From Nostoc carneum NIES-2107 (GTDB taxonomy: Bacteria > Cyanobacteriota > Cyanobacteriia > Cyanobacteriales > Nostocaceae), in contig AP018180.1 in NCBI GenBank assembly GCA_002368155.1, positions 2,513,947-2,577,946 on the forward strand: 64,000 bases of DNA, given 5' to 3'. This document shows positions 9,203 through 20,332 of this stretch, one piece after another. The notes beneath the pieces were generated by a model. That model had not been told where the DNA came from. It saw only the letters and a list, made by a program, of their open reading frames with translations, and made no database searches. The first letter of the stretch is position 1. Each line of letters starts with the position of its first letter. The position numbers and the translations under genes were made by a program.

Positions 9203-9853
9203 TTATTTATTCAAAATAGAATTAGCATAAATTGCCAACTGCGAGCGATTTTTCACATTCAAACGATTAAATAGATTGGTGACGTGGGTTTTAACTGTAC
9301 CTTCGGAAATATAAAGTTTCTCGGCAATTTCGCGATTCGTTGCACCCATACCAATCAATTGCAAAACTTCTTGTTCTCGATTTGTGATTCCACCCAAATT
9401 TTGCTGTGGTGTTTTCTCTTGGCTAACTGGTTCTGAAGCTGGTGCTTTACCTAGCATTTTCTCAAATAACCCTGGTGCCATTTGGGTAAAACCTTTATAC
9501 ACAAACCGAATCGCCTGCGCTAGTTCCTCCGATCGCATATCTTTGAGTAAATAGCCTTTAGCGCCGGCGCGCATAGCCTCAGCGATATTTTCATCATCAT
9601 CAAATGTTGTGAGGACTAATACTTTCATACCAGGAAAGCGCTGACAAATAATGCGTGTGGCAGCTTTACCATCCATCACAGGCATTTGAATATCCATCAA
9701 AATCACATCAGGTTGCAAAATTGTAGCTTGCTCAATAGCTGTTTCACCATTATCAGCAGTTCCCACTACTTCCAAGTCTGGCTCTAAATTGAGCATAACT
9801 TTGATTCCGTCTCGGATGAGAGATTGGTCTTCTACTAATAACAGCCGAATCAT
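9203..9853 (-). CDS. NarL/FixJ-type response regulator
   Basis: A 216-residue two-domain regulator. The receiver domain (residues 1-120) has the acidic pocket (LLLVEDQ), the phosphorylated Asp in DVILMDIQMPV (about residue 54), the conserved Thr in VLVLTTFDD and Lys in GYLLKDM. The C-terminal LuxR-type helix-turn-helix (about 150-210) has TNREQEVLQLIG and GTVKTHVTNLF. It binds DNA when phosphorylated, most likely by the NarL-family kinase encoded convergently at 7375. The ATG at 9853 is chosen because AGAGG stands 8 bases upstream and MIRLLLVEDQ is the normal receiver start; an upstream extension to 9916 lacks support. Confidence 0.93.
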   Translation of the reverse strand: MIRLLLVEDQSLIRDGIKVMLNLEPDLEVVGTADNGETAIEQATILQPDVILMDIQMPVMDGKAATRIICQRFPGMKVLVLTTFDDDENIAEAMRAGAKGYLLKDMRSEELAQAIRFVYKGFTQMAPGLFEKMLGKAPASEPVSQEKTPQQNLGGITNREQEVLQLIGMGATNREIAEKLYISEGTVKTHVTNLFNRLNVKNRSQLAIYANSILNK

Positions 9854-9930
9854 GATGAACACCTCTGAAAGTGCTACTGAGTGCTGAGTAAAAATCCCCG
9901 CCTCGACTTTTATCAATGGCGGTGAAATGT

Positions 9931-10056
9931 CAATACTTGTCGGTTAAGGGTAAAAGGGGAAGGGTAAAAGGGGCAAGAAAAAACCTTTAACCCTTACCCT
10001 TTCACCTTTTCCCCAAACCAACTTCCGAGTTGAAAATCCTTAACCGAGCAGTATTG
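9931..10056. mobile_element. MITE family A, copy 2 with 10-bp target duplication
   Basis: A 126-bp element with ends CAATACTTGTCGGTTAAG and the inverse of CAATACTGCTCGGTTAAG. It is flanked by a perfect 10-bp direct repeat, GGTGAAATGT, at 9921-9930 and 10057-10066. This is direct evidence that the sequence moved as a unit. It has no coding capacity and so would need a transposase supplied from elsewhere. It lies upstream of the response regulator and may have changed its 5' region. Confidence 0.88.
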
Positions 10057-10220
10057 GGTGAAATGTTTTTATTGAGACTACCTAAATGAAGGCTGATGAG
10101 ACTTTGATTATAGTTAGGATACCAAAAACCGCGATCGCTTCTCCATCGCGACAACACCCAGCCCCCAGATTACTCCGTGGCATCATTAATTTAAATTAAG
10201 AATTCTTTGTAAGGGTTCAC

Positions 10221-10658
10221 TTAATCAGCAACACTGCTTGACGAATGCACCTTCTTCCAAAGGCGATCGCGGATAATTTTAAGCTGTTCTTGATTACTTA
10301 TGGGGTGGCGTGGTGGCGGTAGTTCGCTATTCGGCCAATTTGGCAAAGTACTACAGGGACAATATAAAGCTGGCATACCCAGATTTCGCATTGGTACTGG
10401 CATTTCGCAACGACTACAAGGCAGCATTTCCCATGCTGGTGTTAGTAGTTCGGCAATTGTTTCTTCGGTTCCTTCTAGATAACTCTCAGTCGCTTGATGA
10501 CAAATTTGTTGCCAAATATTTTCAAATTCGTCACTATAGCGATCGCCTTGCAGCACTTGTTGAGGCAATAACTCTGCTTTGCCATTGCCAACCATAACCT
10601 TTCTGCCTAACTGAAACCAGTAGGCCAGATATCTTTTAACGTCTTGTTCGTTTGCCAT
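10221..10658 (-). CDS. Conserved hypothetical protein with Cys-rich centre
   Basis: A 145-residue soluble protein without signal peptide. A possible metal-binding site is formed by CSRC near residue 90 and CPC near residue 109, spaced like a small zinc ribbon. The N-terminal half is rich in aromatic and acidic residues (KRYLAYWFQLG). I recognise this only as the kind of small protein conserved among cyanobacteria; no function can be given. The ATG at 10658 is preferred; a GTG at 10688 would add ten residues but has no ribosome site. Confidence 0.6.
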   Translation of the reverse strand: MANEQDVKRYLAYWFQLGRKVMVGNGKAELLPQQVLQGDRYSDEFENIWQQICHQATESYLEGTEETIAELLTPAWEMLPCSRCEMPVPMRNLGMPALYCPCSTLPNWPNSELPPPRHPISNQEQLKIIRDRLWKKVHSSSSVAD

Positions 10659-10736
10659 ATAACTAATTCTAGATTGTAAATTTGACACTTTGATTATTCA
10701 ATGCTGAATAAACAATTAAGAGATTTAGTCAACACT

Positions 10737-10793
10737 TGTAGAGACGCGATTCATCGCGTCTAAGATTCATCGCGTCTAAGATTCATCGCGTCT
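10737..10793. repeat. Tandem GATTCATCGCGTCTAA repeat
   Basis: Two full and one partial 16-bp units (GATTCATCGCGTCTAA) follow an inverted half (GAGACGCGAT), so hairpins can form between the GACGCGAT and ATCGCGTC arms. Such TAGAGACGCGAT-type palindromes are a common intergenic repeat in filamentous cyanobacteria. It is non-coding. Confidence 0.7.
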
Positions 10794-10839
10794 GTACTCA
10801 ACAATTAATACTTAAGTATATTTCTTAATTGTAAATAGC

Positions 10840-11388
10840 TTATCTTTCTGGGGGCGGTAATGGCGTACCAAGAATGCTGAGATTTAATACATGACCCCCA
10901 GTCACTAAATAAAAGCTATCGCAAATAACTCCTAATTGGCGGACTAACATACCTAAGCGATCGCGGAATTGACGGCCACTAGGATAAGCAGGTACAACTC
11001 CCCAACCCACTTCTTCAGCAACAAATAACATATCGGCTGCAACTAGTTGTACAGTCTCTAAAAATTCTGTTATTGTATTCTCCCAGCTAATTTCGTCTTG
11101 TTCAAGCAAATTAGCTACCCAAGTTCCTAACGAGTCAACTAAAAGGCAGGTGTTTGGTTTGGCATCAGCTAAAGTAGCAGTAAGTTCTATAGGTACTGAT
11201 AAAGTTAACCAATCTTGAGGACGGCGTTGCTGATGTTTTTGAATGCGTTTTTGCCATTCTTCATCAGCTGGGTCTGACACAGCTGTTGCTACGTAAACAA
11301 CAGTCTTTCCTGACTGCATCGCTAGAGTTTCTGCCCATTCACTTTTACCAGATCTCGCTGGCCCTGTGATTAAGATAACTTTACCCAA
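10840..11388 (-). CDS. cobU: Adenosylcobinamide kinase / guanylyltransferase
   Basis: A 182-residue enzyme of the cobalamin nucleotide-loop pathway. It phosphorylates adenosylcobinamide and then transfers GMP to it. The P-loop GPARSGKSE is at residues 9-17, the His-containing segment that carries the guanylyl intermediate is HQQRRPQDW near residue 52, and a Walker B-like LLVDSLGTWV lies near 80-90. Length fits the family (about 180). The start is TTG with AAGGA 7 bases upstream. No cobalamin riboswitch-like box is visible in front, and no other cob gene is nearby. Confidence 0.92.
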   Translation of the reverse strand: MGKVILITGPARSGKSEWAETLAMQSGKTVVYVATAVSDPADEEWQKRIQKHQQRRPQDWLTLSVPIELTATLADAKPNTCLLVDSLGTWVANLLEQDEISWENTITEFLETVQLVAADMLFVAEEVGWGVVPAYPSGRQFRDRLGMLVRQLGVICDSFYLVTGGHVLNLSILGTPLPPPER

Positions 11389-11479
11389 AGCCTTTTCCTT
11401 AATATATTTGATTGATTCAGGTTAGAATTTCTGAACTGAATTTTCCCGTTAGGGCTGAGATTGTTGGTTTTAAATATCT

Positions 11480-11551
11480 CTAAAGAGATAAAATTAGCAC
11501 CAGCATCATTGATGCACAAATGGCATAAGCCAAAAATCCCAACAACCCCAT
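11480..11551 (-). CDS. Possible 23-residue membrane miniprotein
   Basis: An ATG-to-TAG frame upstream of cobU encodes 23 residues, nearly all hydrophobic (MGLLGFLAYAICASMMLVL then ILSL), which would form a single membrane helix. There is no clear Shine-Dalgarno sequence. It does not match the small photosystem or cytochrome b6f subunits I know. It may be real or chance; it is reported because the hydrophobic bias is strong. Confidence 0.25.
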   Translation of the reverse strand: MGLLGFLAYAICASMMLVLILSL

Positions 11552-11599
11552 TGTGAATTATTCAACACTACTGGGGACAGCAAATTTCAGGATATCTTT

Positions 11600-12418
11600 A
11601 TGAAAACAGGCTGGAAACGCATTGAGGCAACTCTACACGATTTAGGGAATAAAGGTAGCGCCGATACTCCAGAAACAGGTGATCCGCAAAAGCGGCCTTT
11701 CTCTTTTAGAATCAGCGTTGGGACAACTGAATCTACAGATAGTGTGCTGAATCCTTCACCAGAAGAACTAGAAAATGAGGGGAAGACAATTGACCTCAGT
11801 CCCGATGCTGAAGGTAGCTTTTCTGACTCAGAGGAATTATTTGCTCACCATCATGGTGTACAGGCTTTTTCGACACAAGATAGCGGTGGTAAAACACCTA
11901 GCCTACCGAAATTTAAATCACCCAGCTTCAGCAACCATCGTCACGGTGCAAATCCGGGATTGGCAATGAATCTGTTAAAGGATATAGAGGAAACTGTTGT
12001 AAGTTGGGAGAAAGAACTACATACCATCCTCAAGCAAATTCAAGATGTTTATTTAGAAGGGCCGATAGTCAATGGCTGGTTAGAATCCAATACTAAAGAA
12101 CCAGACCAAGGCGGGAAAGCGACATTACGCCATGCAGAAGTTGAGCAGCTGATGGACTATGTAGAAGAAATTTGTGCTGCGGGTGCGAAAGTTTCTTATC
12201 AATCTTCGCGTACAGGCTACCGTCTTTGCGGTGTTGATGCTTCCGGTCAAGTTTGGACACGTCCCTGTCCTCCAGATCAGGTTCCATCTGTAAGTATGGC
12301 GATCGCACGTTATCAAAAATTACGCCAACTTTTAGGACGCAAACAATACCTGGAAACTCGCCTTAGTCAATTAGCTGAAACACTGGTAATATTACACAGT
12401 CACGTTCAGCAAGCTTAA
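11600..12418 (+). CDS. Conserved hypothetical protein
   Basis: A 272-residue soluble protein of unknown function. The first ~115 residues are Ser/Gly/Glu-rich and probably disordered. Residues about 120-272 look folded, with predicted long helices at 123-150 and 232-270 and a small beta-rich part between (TGYRLCGVDASGQVWTRPCP). No catalytic motif or membrane segment is apparent. It starts with a good ATG at 11600; no operon partner is evident. It resembles hypothetical proteins restricted to cyanobacteria, but I cannot name the family. Confidence 0.6.
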   Translation: MKTGWKRIEATLHDLGNKGSADTPETGDPQKRPFSFRISVGTTESTDSVLNPSPEELENEGKTIDLSPDAEGSFSDSEELFAHHHGVQAFSTQDSGGKTPSLPKFKSPSFSNHRHGANPGLAMNLLKDIEETVVSWEKELHTILKQIQDVYLEGPIVNGWLESNTKEPDQGGKATLRHAEVEQLMDYVEEICAAGAKVSYQSSRTGYRLCGVDASGQVWTRPCPPDQVPSVSMAIARYQKLRQLLGRKQYLETRLSQLAETLVILHSHVQQA

Positions 12419-12621
12419 AGTTCTCAAGATTATTTCCGAAAAAACTCGGTTGGTATGACTAGATTTTTGGTATAGATTAGCGGCATTAGGTTACGGTTGG
12501 ATGTTGTCATTAGTCATTGGTCATTAGTTATTAGTCAAAGCTCTATGGAGTTTGTATAACTTGCGACTGTGGCTTGAGACTTTTGACCACGGACAACTGG
12601 TAACAGCAAAAACCATAACTA

Positions 12622-13560
12622 ATGCCTATGCCAGATATCCAAATCTCTGCCATTATTTGTACTCACAATCGAGACACCTATTTAGGTGCAGCGATTGATA
12701 GTCTGTTGGCACAGGATTTTGCGGCTGAGTTTGAAGTTGTGGTAGTTGATAATAACTCCAGCGATCGCACCAAAGAAGTTGTAGCACAAAGAGCCAGCAA
12801 TCCCCGGTTGAAATATGTCTTTGAACCAACTACTGGTTTATCTGTAGCGCGGAATACGGGTGCAAAACTAGCGAGTGGAGAGATTCTCGCTTATTTAGAT
12901 GATGATGCAGTCGCAAGCGATCGCTGGCTTTCAGTATTTTATGATGCCTATAAAAATAACTCGCAACTAGCGATCGCTGGTGGTAAAGTTACTCTTTTAT
13001 GGCCCCAAGATGTGCAACAACCACGCTGGCTATCCCCTGGATTAGCCGCAAATTTGGGTGCATACGACTTGGGTGACAGCACAACTTATATTGATAAACC
13101 GAGTTTCACCCCCAGAGGTTTAAATTACTGTATACGCCGTTCCTTCTTGGAAGAGATTGGCGGTTTTGATCCGCATCTTGGTCGAGTCGGCAAAAATTTA
13201 TTATCCAATGAAGAACTGCAAATGACAGAATTTGCCCTGCAAAAAGGTTGGCAAGTTGCTTATCTTCCCGCCGCTTTAGTGGCTCACAACGTTGCACCAG
13301 AACGTCTAAAACGTTCTTGGTTTTTAAACCGTGGCTGGTGGCAAGGTATTAGTGAATGTTACCGCGAACAGCTGGCAGGGAAAGCCGGAATTAGTCAATT
13401 ACAACGAGGTGGCGAACGCTTTATCCGCGGTTTATATAAAGCATTGCAATACTTTTCCGACCCAGCAGAACGCTTTGACAAGCTCGTTTATGCTTATGGT
13501 CAGATTGGTTATTTAAATGCTGCTATTCAAGGGCTGCTATCTACAGCAAATAAAAAATAA
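12622..13560 (+). CDS. Family 2 glycosyltransferase
   Basis: A 312-residue GT-A fold transferase. The nucleotide-sugar site begins IICTHNRDTYL (residues 11-21), followed by VVVDNNSSDRT and the metal-binding DXD-type motif YLDDDAV near residue 96. GGFDPHLGRVG and NEELQMTEFAL (around residues 185-210) match the acceptor/catalytic ED region of family 2. The enzyme would add a sugar to a polysaccharide or lipid acceptor at the cytoplasmic membrane. Two other polysaccharide genes follow (13732, 14803) in the same direction, suggesting an exopolysaccharide set. Two ATGs (12622, 12628) are possible starts. Confidence 0.85.
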   Translation: MPMPDIQISAIICTHNRDTYLGAAIDSLLAQDFAAEFEVVVVDNNSSDRTKEVVAQRASNPRLKYVFEPTTGLSVARNTGAKLASGEILAYLDDDAVASDRWLSVFYDAYKNNSQLAIAGGKVTLLWPQDVQQPRWLSPGLAANLGAYDLGDSTTYIDKPSFTPRGLNYCIRRSFLEEIGGFDPHLGRVGKNLLSNEELQMTEFALQKGWQVAYLPAALVAHNVAPERLKRSWFLNRGWWQGISECYREQLAGKAGISQLQRGGERFIRGLYKALQYFSDPAERFDKLVYAYGQIGYLNAAIQGLLSTANKK

Positions 13561-13731
13561 TTAGAACTTATGCAAGTGTCATATTTATTTTCGTTTAGGT
13601 TTGTCAAGTGTCAAATGTCAAGAGTCCAAAAACTTCGATTTTTAACCCTTGACTCTTGACTCTTATGCCAGAGAATCACTGTGCTAGTTGCGTAAGTCCT
13701 GATAATATCTAAAATCTATTTTAAATCTTAT

Positions 13732-14622
13732 ATGTCATCTAAAATACCTGTTTCTGTACTTATTCCCGCCAAAAACGAGCAAGCTAACTTACCAGCTTGC
13801 CTCACTAGCTTGCAAATGGCTGATGAAGTATTTTTAGTTGATTCTCAAAGTACAGATAACAGCGTCGCCATTGCTGAAAGCTTTGGCGCTCATATCGTCC
13901 AATTTAAATTTAATGGTAGCTGGCCGAAGAAGAAAAATTGGTCTTTAGATAATCTGCCATTTCGTAATGAATGGGTGTTAATTGTCGATTGCGACGAGCG
14001 AATTACACCAGAATTATGGGCAGAAATTGCTCAAGTAATTAAAGATGATGAATATGCAGGTTATTATCTCAATCGGCGAGTATTTTTCCTCGGAAAATGG
14101 ATTCGCCACGGTGGTAAATATCCCGATTGGAATTTGCGATTATTTAAGCATAAACAAGGGCGTTACGAAAACCTGCACACCGAAGATATTCCCAATACTG
14201 GCGACAATGAAGTTCACGAACATGTAGTTTTAGATGGCAAAGTCGGCTATCTCAAAAACGATATGTTGCATGAAGATTTCCGCGACCTTTACCACTGGTT
14301 AGAAAGACATAATCGTTATTCTAATTGGGAAGCCCGCGTTTATTACAATTTGCTCACCAATCAAGATGAAGGTGGCACAATTGGCGCACATTTATTTGGT
14401 GATGCAGTCCAACGCAAACGCTTCTTAAAAAAAGTCTGGGTACGCCTACCATTTAAACCATTATTACGGTTTATTTTGTTCTACATTATTCAACGCGGCT
14501 TTTTAGATGGCAAAGCTGGATATGTTTATGCCTGTCTATTGAGCCAATACGAATATCAAATCGGAGCCAAACTCTACGAATTACGCGATTGTGGCGGAAC
14601 GCTGAATACGGCGAAATCGTAG
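13732..14622 (+). CDS. Family 2 glycosyltransferase, WaaE/KdtX-like
   Basis: A 296-residue transferase with the family 2 N-terminus VLIPAKNEQANLPACL, VDSQSTDNS, and a DXD-like VDCDERIT near residue 86. The stretch GSWPKKKNWSLD and the conserved RLFKHKQGRYENLHTED/HEHV segment are typical of WaaE-like enzymes that add beta-linked glucose to lipopolysaccharide core; the actual sugar and acceptor here are not determined. It lies between a second glycosyltransferase and an acetyltransferase, which supports a role in surface polysaccharide assembly. Confidence 0.85.
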   Translation: MSSKIPVSVLIPAKNEQANLPACLTSLQMADEVFLVDSQSTDNSVAIAESFGAHIVQFKFNGSWPKKKNWSLDNLPFRNEWVLIVDCDERITPELWAEIAQVIKDDEYAGYYLNRRVFFLGKWIRHGGKYPDWNLRLFKHKQGRYENLHTEDIPNTGDNEVHEHVVLDGKVGYLKNDMLHEDFRDLYHWLERHNRYSNWEARVYYNLLTNQDEGGTIGAHLFGDAVQRKRFLKKVWVRLPFKPLLRFILFYIIQRGFLDGKAGYVYACLLSQYEYQIGAKLYELRDCGGTLNTAKS

Positions 14623-14628
14623 TGAGGG

Positions 14629-14815
14629 GGGATTGGGGATTAGGGACTGGGGACTGGGGACTGGGGATGAGGGAGAAGGAAGCAGAGGGAGCAGAGGAAG
14701 CAGAGGGAGCAGAGGAAGCAGAGGGAGCAGAGGGAGCAGGGGAGAAATTCCCATTACCAATTACCAATTACCAATTACCCATTACCAAATGACAAATGAC
14801 AAATGACAAATAACA
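14629..14815. repeat. Stacked short tandem repeats
   Basis: Four simple repeats follow each other: GGGGACT-type heptamers (14629-14668), AGCAGAGGGAGC/AGCAGAGGAAGC 12-mers (about 14680-14740), CAATTAC/CCATTAC heptamers (14750-14786) and AAATGAC heptamers (14786-14810). Heptameric short tandem repeats are a known feature of heterocystous cyanobacterial genomes. The run reaches into the presumed start region of the next gene. Confidence 0.8.
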
Positions 14816-15390
14816 AATACCCAATGCCCCATGCCCCTTTTGCCGATTTACGCAAGTATGACCAATCCTGGTTTGATAGAGGGCGACCTGGTTGGTATAT
14901 TTTGTTGTGGTGGTTGGTGCAGGCGATCGCTTTTCCTTTGACTATACAGCCGTTAAATCAGGTGCGTTGTATGTTACTGCGTCTGTTTGGGGCGCGGATT
15001 GGTAAAGGTGTATTTATTCGCCCGACTGCGCGCTTTACCTATCCTTGGAAAGTGAGTATCGGTGACTATAGCTGGATTGGTGATGATGTCGTGTTCTATA
15101 GTCTGGATGAGATTATCGTTGGGGAACATTGCGTAATTTCCCATAAAAGTTATCTCTGTACTGGTAGCCACGATCTGCGCGATCCGGCTTTTGGATTGAA
15201 GACAGCGAAGATTACTATTAATAATGGCGTTTGGGTAGCAGCCGATTGTTTTGTCGCCCCAGGTGTGGAAATTGGCGCAAATGCTGTGATTGGCGCGCGT
15301 AGTAGTGTTTTTAGTTCTATGCCATCTGGACAAGTTTGTTTAGGTAGTCCTTGCCGTCCGCAGTATCCGAGGTTAGTTAATAATTCGTAA
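14803..15390 (+). CDS. Hexapeptide-repeat acetyltransferase (WcaF-like)
   Basis: A 195-residue left-handed beta-helix acyltransferase. The N-terminal part (residues 12-60) has the WcaF-type WILLWWLVQ-like hydrophobic stretch and LLRLFGARIGKGVFIRP. Imperfect hexapeptide repeats follow, with catalytic-type His in CVISHKSYLCTGSHD and the helix closing with VEIGANAVIGARSSV. It would acetylate a sugar unit of an exopolysaccharide, matching the two glycosyltransferases upstream. The start is uncertain because the first codons fall in heptamer repeats: ATG at 14803, or the ATG about seven codons later (MPHAPFADLRKYD), are both possible. Confidence 0.85.
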   Translation: MTNNKYPMPHAPFADLRKYDQSWFDRGRPGWYILLWWLVQAIAFPLTIQPLNQVRCMLLRLFGARIGKGVFIRPTARFTYPWKVSIGDYSWIGDDVVFYSLDEIIVGEHCVISHKSYLCTGSHDLRDPAFGLKTAKITINNGVWVAADCFVAPGVEIGANAVIGARSSVFSSMPSGQVCLGSPCRPQYPRLVNNS

Positions 15391-15413
15391 TTCGTAGTTC
15401 GTAATTGATGGAG

Positions 15414-15512
15414 TAAGGGACTTCCAAATAAAAAATATCCCAGTATTTATTGTGGGGTGGGCATCTTGCCCGCCCCACAAGATGGAATAATTTATTTCTT
15501 GGAAATCCCTAA
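15414..15512. mobile_element. Putative MITE family C (about 99 bp)
   Basis: Imperfect terminal inverted repeats TAAGGGACTTCCAA and the inverse of TTAGGGATTTCCAA enclose a strong internal hairpin (GTGGGGTGGGC, loop ATCTT, GCCCGCCCCAC). It is non-coding and lies between two converging genes, where the hairpin could also act in termination. Parts of the same sequence recur at about 16813-16905. Confidence 0.7.
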
Positions 15513-15520
15513 GGATTGGT

Positions 15521-16486
15521 TTAGCGGTAAACTTCTGGGTTGACGCAGTAGGGAAGACGATCGCCTTTTAAGCCAGCAATTAAGTTTGCGATCGCAATGT
15601 CTGCCATTTTTGCTCTTGTTTGGCGGCTAGCGCTGCCGATGTGGGGTGTGATAATTAAGTTGTCTAATGTGAGTAAGGGACTATCCATTGGTAGGGGTTC
15701 GGGATCGGTGACATCTAAAGCTGCGGCGGCGATTTGCTTTTGGGAAAGTGTGCGGTACAATGCTGCTTGGTCGATAATCGTTCCCCGTGCAGTATTAATT
15801 AAGATAGCCGATGGCTTCATTAATGCAAATTGGCGATCGCTTAATAAATGATATGTCTCTTGATTGCCTGGTGTATGGATGCTGATAAAGTCGGATGTTT
15901 GCAATAAGGTATCTAACGTCACAAACTCCGCACCGTAACACTTTTCTACTTCTGGCTGACATTTGCGGTTGCTGGTATAGAGTATTCTCATATCAAAACC
16001 TTGGGCACGACGCGCTACAGCTTGTCCAATGCGTCCCCAGCCGATAATACCCAAGGTAGCACCTGCAACATTCGGCCCTAATAATAAATCTGGTTCCCAA
16101 GTGCGCCACAAACCTGCACGGGTAAATCTATCAGCCTCTACAACTCGCCGTGCAGCCGCCATGAGTAATGCCCAAGTTAAATCTGCGGTGGCATCAGTTA
16201 ATACACCGGGAGTATGCCCCACCGGAATCTTTTGTGCAGTCGCTGCGGCGATATCGATGTTATCGAACCCGACAGCCATTTGACTAATGACTTTCAGCGA
16301 AGAATTAGCAATTAAATGTTGGTCGATTTTGTCAGTCAACAGACATAACAACCCATCTACAGCCTTCACTTTAGCCAGCAACACCTCATAAGGCGGCGGT
16401 TGACGTTCCGGCCAAACTTCCACAGATGCATAGGTATTGAGTTGTGCTAAATCAGTTGGTAGATTGCGAGTGATGAAGATTTTCAT
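15521..16486 (-). CDS. D-2-hydroxyacid dehydrogenase (glyoxylate/hydroxypyruvate reductase type)
   Basis: A 321-residue NAD(P)H-dependent enzyme. The Rossmann motif GIIGWGRIGQAVARRA is near residues 147-162. The catalytic triad is visible: Arg in LINTARGTIID, Glu in DVTDPEPLP and His in ITPHIGSASRQTR. Substrate-loop VGFDNIDI is present at about residue 75. The sequence is closest in style to glyoxylate/hydroxypyruvate reductases, which reduce glyoxylate to glycolate or hydroxypyruvate to glycerate; in a cyanobacterium this fits photorespiratory metabolism, but substrate preference cannot be read from the sequence. It starts at ATG 16486. Confidence 0.88.
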   Translation of the reverse strand: MKIFITRNLPTDLAQLNTYASVEVWPERQPPPYEVLLAKVKAVDGLLCLLTDKIDQHLIANSSLKVISQMAVGFDNIDIAAATAQKIPVGHTPGVLTDATADLTWALLMAAARRVVEADRFTRAGLWRTWEPDLLLGPNVAGATLGIIGWGRIGQAVARRAQGFDMRILYTSNRKCQPEVEKCYGAEFVTLDTLLQTSDFISIHTPGNQETYHLLSDRQFALMKPSAILINTARGTIIDQAALYRTLSQKQIAAAALDVTDPEPLPMDSPLLTLDNLIITPHIGSASRQTRAKMADIAIANLIAGLKGDRLPYCVNPEVYR

Positions 16487-16685
16487 TGGTCATTTGGCAT
16501 TTGTCATTGGTCATTTGTCAATTGGTAATGGGTAATGGGTCATAATATTTTCCCCTTTCCCCTTTTCCCCCCTCATCTCCCCCTCTACCTTTGAAAGGCA
16601 GGGGGAGATGAGGGAGATGAGGTGACAATCAGAAAATACAGTTCAGTTAAGAAAATTAATTGATCACAAAAGCAAAAAACTGCTT

Positions 16686-16783
16686 ATATCAATTCAAATA
16701 ATGTTTGCGATACATCAATATATTCTAGAGGGCACGGCGTGCCGTGCCCCTACAACCTGTCGCATTCTTTTTTCAAATTGGTA
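16686..16783 (+). mobile_element. MITE family B, copy 2
   Basis: It runs from ATATCAATTCAAATAATG to CAAATTGGTA with the central hairpin GGGCACGGC-GT-GCCGTGCCC. Compared with other copies the sixth stem pair is C-G, keeping the pairing intact. Confidence 0.85.
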
Positions 16784-16812
16784 AGCTGTTCCATATTTAA
16801 CTTGCATATATT

Positions 16813-16905
16813 GGGCGGGCAAGATGCCCAACGCCACTTGCTACAACGCGGGGAACCCGCGCAACACAGTGGCTCCCCCACAATAAATATACAATTTCAG
16901 ATTAT
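16813..16905 (-). repeat. Family C fragment interrupted by a palindrome
   Basis: GGGCGGGCAAGATGCCCA and CCCCACAATAAATA are the two halves of the family C centre. Between them lies an imperfect palindrome (GCCACTTGCTACAACGCGGG ... CAACACAGTGGC), itself a repeat-like hairpin. This is a repeat inside a repeat. Confidence 0.55.
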
Positions 16906-16955
16906 GCAAACTAAATGTGGTTTAGCTTATTATTCAACAAAAAAACAGATCAATC

Positions 16956-17061
16956 ATTTTGGAGGGGGTTTGGGGGACGCAACCGTCCGAAGTTTTGTGG
17001 AAGGAAACCTTCCCCACAAACTTCACCCAATCGGGGGTTTGGGGGAGAATCCCCCAATTCT
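16956..17061 (+). repeat. 106-bp dispersed repeat, copy 1
   Basis: Identical over 106 bp to the reverse complement of 56836-56941. It contains three possible hairpins, including TTTGTGGAAGG/CCTTCCCCACAAA and GGGGGA/TCCCCC arms. It is non-coding, and no terminal repeats of a transposon are evident. Confidence 0.8.
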
Positions 17062-17149
17062 TCCGGCTTCTTTAATAAGTAACAAATTACCAATTACCCA
17101 TTACCAATTACCAATTACCCATTACCAATGCCCAATGCCCCATACCCCA

Positions 17150-20332
<3,183 letters not shown>

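Larger units (their letters stand above)
16487..17149. other. Intergenic nest of repeats, no gene seen
   Basis: This 663-bp gap holds ATTTGTCATTTGGTC-type heptamers, a family B MITE (16686-16783), a family C fragment interrupted by a 40-bp palindrome (about 16813-16905), a 106-bp repeat with a second exact copy at 56836-56941, and CCAATTAC heptamers up to the next gene. Open frames across it are not supported as genes. Confidence 0.7.

Noticed and set aside
11389-11599. Cobalamin riboswitch ahead of cobU
   Set aside because: No B12-box-like sequence or fitting stem arrangement is visible in the leader.
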